The notes under the pieces: model-generated
Databases searched by the model: none
Told to the model about the DNA's origin: nothing
What the model saw: only the letters and a program-made list of their open reading frames with translations
Part shown: positions 34,121-41,639 of the stretch, piece by piece
Numbering within the stretch: the stretch's first letter is position 1
How the letters are laid out: each line of letters opens with the position of its first letter
DNA from: Defluviitaleaceae bacterium
GTDB taxonomy: Bacteria > Bacillota > Clostridia > Lachnospirales > WQUN01
Direction of reading: 5' to 3'
DNA: 45,068 bases
Assembly (NCBI GenBank): GCA_009780315.1
Contig: WRAH01000022.1
Location: 1 to 45,068, forward strand
Made by a program: the position numbers and the translations under genes

Positions 34121-34469
34121 AATCTGAAAGTACATCAATAAATTTATTTCCTAAAAGTATTTGAGTATTTACAACGGTGTTAAGCATTTCAGTAACACTT
34201 TTATTTGCCATGAGAATATCTTTAATAGTAGGCGGCGCATGTTCACTTGTAGGAAGTGTGCCTAAAATATATTGTATCTTTTCGCCTTCTGTATTGAGTA
34301 TATGACTAAGTGCTAAACCATTCATTGCAATAGAAGATATAATCTGATTCGTTGCTTGTTGCCGTGTTAAAATAAACTTTAGTAATACGCATATATTATT
34401 GCTTTTGAACGTAGAACCATTAGATGTGACAATGGCGTGCGTGCAAAGTGTAGCTGAACGACTATACAA
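34119..34469 (-). CDS. Small helical protein of the surface cluster (unknown)
   Basis: About 116 residues if it starts at TTG 34469, which overlaps the stop of the gene before it by 8 bases. The frame is open to 34520 and no good ribosome-binding site is seen, so the start is uncertain. The C-terminal half ('ATNQIISSIAMNGLALSHIL', 'NTEGEKIQYILG') resembles a helical motif seen in clostridial surface or spore-associated proteins (from memory; not verified). It ends in the bidirectional terminator region. Likely co-expressed with the DUF11-like and beta-helix genes. Function not known. Confidence 0.5.
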   Translation of the reverse strand: MYSRSATLCTHAIVTSNGSTFKSNNICVLLKFILTRQQATNQIISSIAMNGLALSHILNTEGEKIQYILGTLPTSEHAPPTIKDILMANKSVTEMLNTVVNTQILLGNKFIDVLSD

Positions 34470-34863
34470 CTTTTTGCACTTGAAAAGTAAGTGTTGTTTC
34501 GCCTGCAATAGCAATATCATCTAATGTTACAATCAGTGTGCCTGTCAAGACATCAAACGTATAGTCGGTATCAAGCACAAGTGGTGTGCCGTTAGCAATA
34601 ACACTGTTGTCAACCAGTGTGACAAGCGTTGGGTCTAAAACGGTGGTGACTACTGGTGCGGTGTATGGATATTCACCAGAGACGTTTGCAATAACCACTG
34701 TATAGGTTAGTACGCCATCTGCCCAAACTGCTTGGTCAGTGGTCATTGTAAGTGAAAGCCCATCAACTAGGATTACAGATACAAGTGAAGAACTTAATGA
34801 TAAACTTTGACCATCATAGCTACCGAGAGAACCCGCCTGACTTGAAAGTACTGTATCAGCCAT
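34462..34863 (-). CDS. Single DUF11-like beta-sandwich protein without signal peptide
   Basis: The product has 133 residues. The sequence reads like one DUF11/conserved-repeat domain: 'WADGVLTYTVVIANVSG', 'TTVLDPTLVTLVDNSV' and a closing 'ETTLTFQVQKVV'. Such domains normally occur in tandem in large secreted surface proteins; here one stands alone and has no signal peptide. The ATG at 34863 is preferred because 'agggggg' lies 8 bases upstream; 34869 is also possible. A minus-strand hairpin lies in the 94-base gap behind the beta-helix gene. Spore-coat or exosporium location is possible, but only inferred. Confidence 0.65.
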   Translation of the reverse strand: MADTVLSSQAGSLGSYDGQSLSLSSSLVSVILVDGLSLTMTTDQAVWADGVLTYTVVIANVSGEYPYTAPVVTTVLDPTLVTLVDNSVIANGTPLVLDTDYTFDVLTGTLIVTLDDIAIAGETTLTFQVQKVV

Positions 34864-34957
34864 TTTCATTTCCCCCCTTATTTTTTTATTATGACATGCC
34901 TTAGAGCATGTACTATAAGATATTCTAAGGCGGGGTAAAATGTTACACTTTTATGCT

Positions 34958-36868
34958 TTACTCCACATCCAGTTGCCAATTGATGTTTGCGGCATATACT
35001 TCATTGGCAAAAAAGGTTATATTTTCTCCATTCAGTAAGATTCCTTGGGTATCGTTCCAAGTGATGATTGTGTCCCCGCTACTGGTGCCATCATTCGTAA
35101 AAACAATGACAGGGTCACTGCCAAGGGTATCAATGTGGTCATTTTCATCTACATAAATCAGTGCGTCAGGCAGGGTATGCAAAGGATTGTCTTGGCTGGT
35201 CATGTCTGAATAAAGGGTTGCAGAAATTTCCCATGGGGTAGGGTATACCCGTGTATCATGCACAATAACCTGCTGCCAAATCACATCTCTTCCATACAAA
35301 AGTTTATTGGGGACAACCAGCTTAACCATTACAAAAGGCAAATCACTATCAGGCGTTTCAAGGCTTATCTCTCCTCCATCAATAGCCGCGTTGACGATTG
35401 TACCTGTCAAAAACGGAGAATGGGCTGTGATGGTTACAGTGGTATCTATCTCAATCGTTGCAGAGGGTACAATGCTAAAATTACCGCTGGAATCCGCAGA
35501 AGCCGTGTCTTCATAAGATGTGCCGCCAGAGTCATATTGAACTTGAATGGCTGCATTTGCTATCGTTGTGCCACTTATGGGATATTGACCATCTACAATG
35601 GGGTTCACCGTAAGCAGTTTCCCTAGGGATAAAACTTGGTCAGTTTCTGGGTGAAAATTTGTAAGGGCAGGAAGATTGCTTATTTCTTGAGTTGTAAAGT
35701 TATTGGAAGTGATTGACCAGACATTGGATGTACACGTGCCTGCAATGGAAAGGGGTGTGTAATCGGTAGCTATTGGATTATTGTATCTATCCCATTGAAA
35801 ATCTGGTATATCATTGATATCCCCTGGATTTAATGTATTTGCATATACCCAAAGATTCATTTGCTCTGCGGATATTGTGAATGTGAGTGGATACCCATTA
35901 GCATTTATTGCTTGGGCTTTATTGCTGTAGAGTACAAAACTTTGTGGATTTGTAATGGAAAGGATTGCAGTTGCTAAAAAATAAATAGGTGAAAACGCGG
36001 TAAGGGTGCTTTGAATAAATACATTGGCATTATTGCCTACAGAAATATTGCCATCAACCACAATCGGCGATGAATAAGCGGCAGTTGCACTTTCATCGGG
36101 TATGATGGTTAGTGATGCATTATCCCCTATGGTTAGCGAGTTTATATAATGTCCATTATTAAGAAACATACCAAGGACTGGCTGAAAGAAAAGGCTTGCC
36201 CCATCCCCAATGGTGATGTTTGGATGAAGGTCTGTATAGAAGCAATAACTTGTGGTTGTAATGGTGACATTTGCATTTTCGTTGATGATAAATGTAGGGT
36301 TGCTCCCTGAACGAAACCAAAATGTAGCATTTGAGCCGTTATTTGCTTGATGGTTAATCATCGTGTTTCCGCCTATGGTCAAATAACTTACCTCAGCCAT
36401 TTCATTGAGCGGACACGCTGTGGACGCGGCACTGGTAAATGTGCAATCGGTCAAATTGTTGTAGCCATAGGCATTATAAATAAACTGGGGCCCAGTATAA
36501 GTTACATTGATATAGTTGAGTGTCACTCCGCTTATGCCGTCTGGAACATAGATGATACCATAGTAATTTCGCCCGATAATATTCATATTTTGCAAAGTAA
36601 TCACAGGCATATTGCTGTTGGAGACGTTGATTGTATCATTGCTGGATGAACTATTCATATCTGTATAGGTTTGAACGGTTCCGGTGCCGTCCAAAGGGTA
36701 AGTTCCGTCAATGACAAGATTGGTCTTGTCGGTAGCAATACTTACGCCTTGGGTGAGTGTCATATCGTTAACAAGGTAAATGGTCGTATAAGTGTTAGTT
36801 CCTGACAGTATGCTTCGCAGTTCACTTTCTGTTTCTACTGCAACAGTCACGGTGTCAATAATAATCAT
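34958..36868 (-). CDS. Pectate-lyase-like beta-helix surface protein without signal peptide
   Basis: The product has 636 residues. From about 20 to 330 it shows repeated short strands with Asn/Gly turns ('TLQNMNIIGRNYYGIIYV', 'LTIGDNASLTIIPDES', 'ISVGNNANVFIQSTL'), typical of parallel beta-helix adhesins. About 400-500 forms an Ig-like part ('IANAAIQVQYDSGG', 'SSGNFSIVPSATIE'). The C-terminal ~120 residues ('NKLLYGRDVIWQQV'...'ANINWQLDVE') look like a WxL-type wall-binding end, a tentative reading. No signal peptide is seen: it begins 'MIIIDTVTVAVETESEL'. The ribosome-binding site 'agggagg' supports the start. It heads the three-gene minus-strand cluster. Confidence 0.7.
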   Translation of the reverse strand: MIIIDTVTVAVETESELRSILSGTNTYTTIYLVNDMTLTQGVSIATDKTNLVIDGTYPLDGTGTVQTYTDMNSSSSNDTINVSNSNMPVITLQNMNIIGRNYYGIIYVPDGISGVTLNYINVTYTGPQFIYNAYGYNNLTDCTFTSAASTACPLNEMAEVSYLTIGGNTMINHQANNGSNATFWFRSGSNPTFIINENANVTITTTSYCFYTDLHPNITIGDGASLFFQPVLGMFLNNGHYINSLTIGDNASLTIIPDESATAAYSSPIVVDGNISVGNNANVFIQSTLTAFSPIYFLATAILSITNPQSFVLYSNKAQAINANGYPLTFTISAEQMNLWVYANTLNPGDINDIPDFQWDRYNNPIATDYTPLSIAGTCTSNVWSITSNNFTTQEISNLPALTNFHPETDQVLSLGKLLTVNPIVDGQYPISGTTIANAAIQVQYDSGGTSYEDTASADSSGNFSIVPSATIEIDTTVTITAHSPFLTGTIVNAAIDGGEISLETPDSDLPFVMVKLVVPNKLLYGRDVIWQQVIVHDTRVYPTPWEISATLYSDMTSQDNPLHTLPDALIYVDENDHIDTLGSDPVIVFTNDGTSSGDTIITWNDTQGILLNGENITFFANEVYAANINWQLDVE

Positions 36869-36936
36869 ATTTTTTTCCTCCCTTTATAGTACAATGTATG
36901 TTCTACGATAGGGTATGGGTATTTAATTTCAAAAAC

Positions 36937-36965
36937 TTGATTTTTTCCAAGAAATGTGCTAGTAT
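36937..36965 (+). promoter_or_regulatory. Promoter of rpsF-ssb-rpsR
   Basis: TTGATT (36937-36942) and TAGTAT (36960-36965) are separated by 17 bp. The leader of about 60 nt contains a hairpin (GCGCAT 36977-36982 with ATGCGC 37002-37007), a plausible place for known S6:S18 autoregulation, though the full conserved motif was not confirmed. Confidence 0.5.
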
Positions 36966-37032
36966 TTTGAAACCTTGCGCATTATGACTAAAATGTTAAA
37001 GATGCGCCATAGACCAGGAGGTGCAAAAGCAC

Positions 37033-37470
37033 ATGAACAAGTATGAAATGGGCGTGATTGTAAGGGCCGACATGGAAGAGGACAACTATCGCGCAGAGAT
37101 GGATAAGGTTAAAGCCTTAATCGAACGCTTTGGCGGCACGATTGAAAAGGTTGACGATTGGGGACGGCGTAAACTTTCGTATCCAATTGCCAAGCAAAAC
37201 GAAGGAATGTACACCTTCATCACCTACGCATCAGCAGGCGAAACACCACGGGAAGTGGAAAACCGTCTAAACCTTTCTGAAAACGTATTGCGTTATCTTA
37301 CAGTTGTTTTGGATGAAAAAGCGGCTGCTAAAGCAGCGGCAATTGCCGCAGAAGCTGCAGAAAAAGAAGCTGCACGCGCAGCCAGAGCAGCGGCCGCAGC
37401 CGCAGCTGCTGCAGAAGCCGCAGAAAAAGAAGCTGTTTCCGAAGAACCTGCAGAAGTATCTGCCGAGTAG
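37033..37470 (+). CDS. rpsF: 30S ribosomal protein S6 with Ala-rich C-terminal tail
   Basis: The product has 145 residues. Residues 1-95 are a normal S6 ('NKYEMGVIVRAD', 'WGRRKLSYPIAKQNEGMY', 'NVLRYLTVVLDE'), which pairs with S18 on the small subunit. A tail of about 50 residues, almost all Ala, Glu, Lys and Arg, follows and should form one long charged helix, ending acidic. Most S6 proteins stop near residue 95-100. The ATG at 37033 follows 'aggaggtg' at 10 bases; the in-frame GTG at 37021 overlaps that site and is rejected. First gene of the classic rpsF-ssb-rpsR operon. Confidence 0.95.
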   Translation: MNKYEMGVIVRADMEEDNYRAEMDKVKALIERFGGTIEKVDDWGRRKLSYPIAKQNEGMYTFITYASAGETPREVENRLNLSENVLRYLTVVLDEKAAAKAAAIAAEAAEKEAARAARAAAAAAAAAEAAEKEAVSEEPAEVSAE

Positions 37471-37485
37471 GGAGAAGGGAAACTT

Positions 37486-37938
37486 ATGAACAAGGTAATC
37501 TTGTTAGGACGCTTAACCAAAGACCCCGAGATACGCTACTCACAAAGTGCTGACCCAACGTGCGTGGCACGGTTTACCGTTGCTGTGGATAAACGATTTA
37601 AAAGAGAAGGCGAACCTGATGCCGACTTTATTAACTGTGTATCCTTTCGCCGTACGGCAGAGTTTATCGAGCGGTATATCAAAAAGGGTATGATGGTATC
37701 CATTTGCGGAAGTATTAGCGTGCGTTCTTATGATGATAATTCAGGTCAAAGACGCTGGGTAACAGAGGTTAATGCAGACGAAGTAAACTTTGCAGAAAGC
37801 CGTGCTGCATTTGAAGCGCGTATGGCAAAAGGCGGCGGCAGTTATTCTGCCCCACCAGACGGCCCGCCAACAGGTGAACCAGAAGGTTTTTCTGCCATTA
37901 CCCAAAGCATAGATGAAGATGATGATTTACCGTTTTAA
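37486..37938 (+). CDS. ssb: Single-stranded DNA-binding protein
   Basis: The product has 150 residues. An N-terminal OB-fold ('MNKVILLGRLTKDPEIRY', 'FINCVSFRRTAEFIERYIKKG') is followed by a short Gly/Pro-rich linker. The acidic tip 'DEDDDLPF' is the interaction peptide that recruits replication and repair enzymes. Shine-Dalgarno 'gggagaaggg' is present. It lies 15 bases after rpsF and is conserved in this position in Firmicutes. Confidence 0.97.
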   Translation: MNKVILLGRLTKDPEIRYSQSADPTCVARFTVAVDKRFKREGEPDADFINCVSFRRTAEFIERYIKKGMMVSICGSISVRSYDDNSGQRRWVTEVNADEVNFAESRAAFEARMAKGGGSYSAPPDGPPTGEPEGFSAITQSIDEDDDLPF

Positions 37939-37967
37939 TTATGTAGGTATGAAGGAGTGAATAAGCA

Positions 37968-38198
37968 ATGATGCAAAAAAGACGCGGGCGGCGCAAAAAA
38001 CGCGTATGCCAGTTCTGTGTAGATAAAGCAACAACAATTGATTACAAAGATATAGCAAAACTGCGTAAATACGTTTCCGAGCGTGGAAAAATTCTTCCCC
38101 GCCGTGTAACAGGCAACTGCGCCAAACATCAACGCGCAATGACCATGAACGTAAAACGCGCCAGACATATGGCACTAATGGTATATACACAAGAATAA
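37968..38198 (+). CDS. rpsR: 30S ribosomal protein S18
   Basis: A 76-residue, strongly basic protein. The family core '[20 protein letters not shown]', '[12 protein letters not shown]' and a C-terminal basic segment are present. 'FCVDK' keeps one Cys and 'GNCAKHQR' another, so it may be a zinc-associated form, an inference. It binds next to S6. Ribosome-binding site 'aaggag'; a double ATG makes 37968 or 37971 possible. A strong terminator follows at once. Confidence 0.97.
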   Translation: MMQKRRGRRKKRVCQFCVDKATTIDYKDIAKLRKYVSERGKILPRRVTGNCAKHQRAMTMNVKRARHMALMVYTQE

Positions 38199-38203
38199 TA
38201 AAT

Positions 38204-38246
38204 AAAAATGCAGATATTCAAAATATTGAATATCTGCATTTTTTTT
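38204..38246 (+). terminator. Terminator of rpsF-ssb-rpsR
   Basis: A 17-bp perfect stem (38205-38221 with 38226-38242) with a 4-nt loop ends in a T-run, six bases after the rpsR stop. Confidence 0.92.
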
Positions 38247-38302
38247 ATGGAACAAATTTGAATTTTTCTCGTTGACATTATCATAGAAGGGATGATAAGG
38301 TC

Positions 38303-39817
38303 ATGAGGAGATTTTTGATTGCAATAATTGGGTTGCTGACACTAAGTATATTTGTAGCCTGTCACGATGACGCAACGGTTAATCAAGTCATTGAAACTGA
38401 AAGAAGTGGTGCGCTTGCATATTGGCAAGGTTTGCATATGGATGTAGATATGAGGAGTGTTACATCTACTGGGTTAAGATTATCCATGATAAATAATTCT
38501 GAATCAGAAACCTTTGGATATAGTTCACCCTTTAGTATTGAGCAATATCTAAATGGTACATGGGTACAAGTTCCCTTTATTGATGATATTTTTTGGACTG
38601 AACCATTATTTATGATAGACCCAGAAAGTAGTGTTGATGAAAATGTATCTTGGGTGCATATGCATGGTCAACTTGCGTCAGGGCAATATCGCATTATTCG
38701 TCATTTTATAGTATATGACTGGCTTGACCCAACGCCAATGTGGGAAAGAGATATACCAGAGGCATATCTTTACGCACTTTTTACAGTGGACGCTGTACAA
38801 ATTGCAGTGATAACAGATGAACGACTGACAATCCCCAGTCATCATCAAGGAAATAACTGGGTTGTAGAGCTTATAGCGCGGCATGGTAGAGACAATGTAA
38901 TTATTTATACTTGGGAGGACAATGAAGCGGCAGCAATGATTGGGGATATTGCAGAAAATCCTCAAATTCAAGTGGTCATTATAAGTCCTGCATGGCGTGG
39001 TGAGCCGCACAATATTTCAGCAATATTACGCGGATTAAGAGATGATATTTTTATCTTTTACCCTGAACATTTAGATATTTCCCAAAATGCAAATTTAGCT
39101 TTAGAAATCAACACCTACGAAATGGATAGAAATTTTCCAGCAAAAGCAAGAACACTTGGGGCAAGAACCCTTGTTTATTTTTATGATAGCTTTATGTGGG
39201 ATGAGGATGAAGTATTTGAGGAAACGCCACGTCACAACATGATGCGTGAACTGAGTGGGGAAACGGGGCTTCACTTTGTAGCGGTTGATATTGATGGCGC
39301 GATTCAATGCGGCAGTAGTTATCAGGCGTTTTTAATAGACACAATCCCTCCACTTATAGAAAGGTATGGGCCAGATGTCGTATTCTTTGGCTTAGATAAT
39401 GAAAGAATGTTTTGGATGCGGAATGGGGACATGATTTATCTTCCTATGCCGTCTATGTGGTTTGAGCCGCATATTTTAGATATTGCCCATGAATTTGGAA
39501 TATTAAATATTTACCCAGAGATGTATGACATTCCTTTGCTTATTGAAGGGATAAGGGCTGTCCTTGAAATAGAAGGTTCACTAGGTAGGGTAGCCGCTTT
39601 TCCAATATCTATGCAGTTTTTATTCCCCATTGCCGCCGCCGAATACGGCATTATGCGGGCGAATGGGAAAGTCCCACAAGCGGTCATAGATATTCAAGTA
39701 TTACAGCAAATCATGGTGGACTTAATTGCTGAATATACAGGGTTAAACCATGGCATAAGCTTAACAGCTGTCAGCGGCAATCATATATTGGTTACACCAG
39801 ATTATTTTGTGTTTTAA
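38303..39817 (+). CDS. Lipoprotein with Big_14-like domain fused to DUF3798 substrate-binding-like domain
   Basis: The product has 504 residues. The signal peptide ends in lipobox 'IFVAC', giving a membrane-anchored extracellular protein. Residues ~50-140 resemble the Big_14 Ig-like domain ('GLRLSMINNSESETFGYSS', 'SGQYRIIRHF'). Residues ~160-500 resemble DUF3798, related to periplasmic-binding folds ('IAVITDERL', 'NPQIQVVIISPAWRGE', 'FPAKARTLGARTLVYFYDSF', 'LIERYGPDVVFFGLDNERM'). The ligand is unknown and no transporter genes are adjacent. The start follows 'gaaggga'. The stop overlaps that of the convergent spoIIIAA gene. Confidence 0.75.
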   Translation: MRRFLIAIIGLLTLSIFVACHDDATVNQVIETERSGALAYWQGLHMDVDMRSVTSTGLRLSMINNSESETFGYSSPFSIEQYLNGTWVQVPFIDDIFWTEPLFMIDPESSVDENVSWVHMHGQLASGQYRIIRHFIVYDWLDPTPMWERDIPEAYLYALFTVDAVQIAVITDERLTIPSHHQGNNWVVELIARHGRDNVIIYTWEDNEAAAMIGDIAENPQIQVVIISPAWRGEPHNISAILRGLRDDIFIFYPEHLDISQNANLALEINTYEMDRNFPAKARTLGARTLVYFYDSFMWDEDEVFEETPRHNMMRELSGETGLHFVAVDIDGAIQCGSSYQAFLIDTIPPLIERYGPDVVFFGLDNERMFWMRNGDMIYLPMPSMWFEPHILDIAHEFGILNIYPEMYDIPLLIEGIRAVLEIEGSLGRVAAFPISMQFLFPIAAAEYGIMRANGKVPQAVIDIQVLQQIMVDLIAEYTGLNHGISLTAVSGNHILVTPDYFVF

Positions 39818-40737
39818 ATTTTTACGCCTTTGCCATCAAATACACCTGCTACATTTGTAGGTTTATCCAGCACAATGAAACGCTGAAAAATCCCCCGTCC
39901 CAGCACTGCTGTCAGCGCGGGGTTTTTCATTGCATCTTCAACATCATTTCCATGGGCTGTACATAAAATTTTTACACCTGCATTAAGTACCGTGTCAAGG
40001 CTACGGGCATCAGCTTCTCCTCCCAGCTCGTCAACAGCAATAACGTCTGGTGACATGGCGCGGAGAAGCATGACCATTGCCAAAGCCTTTGGACAGCCAT
40101 CCAGTACATCCGTACGAATGCCCACATCGTTTTGTGCCACCCCGCGAAAACACCCCGCGACTTCTGAACGTTCGTCTGCAAGCCCTACAGTCAGCCCTCC
40201 GTCAGAAATTTGCCGTACAATATCTCGTAGCAATGTGGTTTTTCCAAAGCCAGGCGGGGAAATAATCATTGTATGCATAAGTCCATCAGCATTTAGAATT
40301 TGCGGAAGCACATCATCGGCACAACCAAGGACGCTATGGGCTACACGAATATTCAGCCCACTAATATACCGCCATGCCCGCACGGCTCCATCTTCTAATA
40401 CTGCTTGTCCCACCACGCCCACTCGATGTCCTTTGGGCAAAGTGATATACCCTTGGGATAATTCTGATTCAAAGGCATAAAAGGAATACTGGCTAATACG
40501 CTCCATTGTTTCCCGTATATCCTCTGCATTGGGGCGGTATGCCTTATCTATTACAGAAACCAAGGGTGAACCTTGAAAACTGTCTGCCACAACAAAATAA
40601 TCCCGTCCACCAATGCGCACAATCATAGGCTTGTCCACCCGCAGACGAATTTCAGAAATTTTTTCAAACTGCCGTCCACTGATGCCAACCAAGCGTCGTG
40701 CAACTTCTGAACCTAAAAACGCGCTTATATTTTCCAT
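39814..40737 (-). CDS. spoIIIAA: Stage III sporulation protein AA (ATPase)
   Basis: The product has 307 residues, about the size of the Bacillus protein. It is a secretion-type ATPase made in the mother cell that powers the SpoIIIA-SpoIIQ channel feeding the forespore. Walker A 'SPPGFGKTT' lies near 162 and Walker B 'PDVIAVDELGG' near 233; the N-terminal 'EIRLRVDKPMIVRIG' and 'GYITLPKGHRVGVVG' are family hallmarks. The ATG at 40737 has 'gaggtgatt'; the longer frame to 40809 runs through the promoter and is rejected. The usual downstream genes spoIIIAB-AH are absent: the next gene is convergent. Confidence 0.95.
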   Translation of the reverse strand: MENISAFLGSEVARRLVGISGRQFEKISEIRLRVDKPMIVRIGGRDYFVVADSFQGSPLVSVIDKAYRPNAEDIRETMERISQYSFYAFESELSQGYITLPKGHRVGVVGQAVLEDGAVRAWRYISGLNIRVAHSVLGCADDVLPQILNADGLMHTMIISPPGFGKTTLLRDIVRQISDGGLTVGLADERSEVAGCFRGVAQNDVGIRTDVLDGCPKALAMVMLLRAMSPDVIAVDELGGEADARSLDTVLNAGVKILCTAHGNDVEDAMKNPALTAVLGRGIFQRFIVLDKPTNVAGVFDGKGVKI

Positions 40738-40765
40738 AATCACCTCAAAAAAATCTGATTGGAAA

Positions 40766-40794
40766 AATATATGACAAGCCTTGTACGAATATAC
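40766..40794 (-). promoter_or_regulatory. Sigma-E-like promoter of spoIIIAA
   Basis: On the minus strand, GTATATT (40794-40788), a 14-bp spacer and CATATATT (40773-40766) match the mother-cell sigma-E pattern (ATATT, then CATA-x-x-x-T). It starts about 29 bp before the ATG, suiting a short leader. In Bacillus spoIIIA is sigma-E dependent. Confidence 0.5.
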
Positions 40795-40833
40795 CCACAT
40801 TATTTGCACAACCTATTGCAAGAGGTGATATTG

Positions 40834-41589
40834 ATGAAAAGATTATACAAACTTGCAATTTGCATGTTTATTTTAGCAATGACCCATACAGTTGCTTTTG
40901 CTGATGATTGGGGGCTTCATTTTCCCACAGGCGGAGAACCGCCCCAAGGCAATGCTACAGTAGAATATCTTGCCCAGTTTGGCGCGTACTATATCGGCAA
41001 CCCATCCGAAAATGTTATATACTTGACATTTGATGCAGGATACGAAAACGACCTAACCGCAGGCATATTAGACACTCTTAAAAAACACCAAGTACCGGCG
41101 GCGTTTTTTCTCGTAGGCACGTATATTCGTGACAATCCAGAACTGGTTTTGCGCATGGTAGAAGAAGGTCATATTATAGCCAACCACACCATGTCCCACC
41201 CAGATATGACGAAGCTAACCGAAAAAGCCGCTTTTGCAAAAGAACTTGAACAAGTAGAAGACCACTATCGTAATGTAACAGGGCAAGAAATACCCCGCTT
41301 TTACCGCCCGCCAAGTGGTGTTTACAATGAAGCAAATCTAAAGCTGGCACAAGAACTTGGATATCATACAATCTTTTGGAGTTCTACCTACAAAGACTGG
41401 GATAATAAAAACCAGCCATCTCAGGAAGAAGCTTTTTCCAAGCTTATGCCCCGCACCCACCCTGGGGCAATTGTACTTTTGCACAATACTGCAAAAATTA
41501 ACGCCCTCATTTTGGACGAACTCCTCACCCGTTATAAAGACATGGGATACAAATTAGAAAGCCTAAACCATTTAATAGGGCAATCGTAA
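40834..41589 (+). CDS. pdaA: PdaA-like polysaccharide deacetylase (muramic-delta-lactam synthesis)
   Basis: The product has 251 residues with a signal peptide ('LAICMFILAMTHTVAFA'). The NodB fold is recognisable: motif 1 'TFDAGYEN' (about 65-72), motif 2 'HTMSHPD' (about 118), 'RPPSG' (about 158) and 'HPGAIVLLHNT'. The single-Asp motif 1 ending in GYEN and the 'GEPPQGNATVEYLAQFGAYYIG' N-terminal segment fit PdaA, which deacetylates and cyclises muramic acid in spore cortex after CwlD. A CwlD-like gene lies elsewhere in the window. The ATG at 40834 with 'agaggtgat' is chosen over 40759, which lies inside the spoIIIAA promoter. Divergent from spoIIIAA. Confidence 0.9.
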   Translation: MKRLYKLAICMFILAMTHTVAFADDWGLHFPTGGEPPQGNATVEYLAQFGAYYIGNPSENVIYLTFDAGYENDLTAGILDTLKKHQVPAAFFLVGTYIRDNPELVLRMVEEGHIIANHTMSHPDMTKLTEKAAFAKELEQVEDHYRNVTGQEIPRFYRPPSGVYNEANLKLAQELGYHTIFWSSTYKDWDNKNQPSQEEAFSKLMPRTHPGAIVLLHNTAKINALILDELLTRYKDMGYKLESLNHLIGQS

Positions 41590-41592
41590 TAT

Positions 41593-41639
41593 AAAAAACA
41601 ACCCAAAACCAGTTATCGTTTGGTTTTGGGTTGTTTTTT
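41593..41639. terminator. Bidirectional terminator after pdaA, overlapping the end of the EsaA-like gene
   Basis: A 19-bp perfect stem (41593-41611 with 41621-41639) with a 9-nt loop is A-rich on one side and T-rich on the other. On the minus strand its first arm encodes the last residues of the EsaA-like protein, and the stop lies in the loop. Confidence 0.92.

Noticed and set aside
37293..37520. Ala/Ser-rich minus-strand frame opposite the rpsF tail
   Set aside because: It is a by-product of the GCN-repeat tract coding for the S6 tail.
38273..38301. TTGACA with a downstream -10 as promoter of the DUF3798 lipoprotein gene
   Set aside because: A -10 at normal spacing would sit on the start codon and ribosome-binding site, so this TTGACA cannot act as its -35 box.
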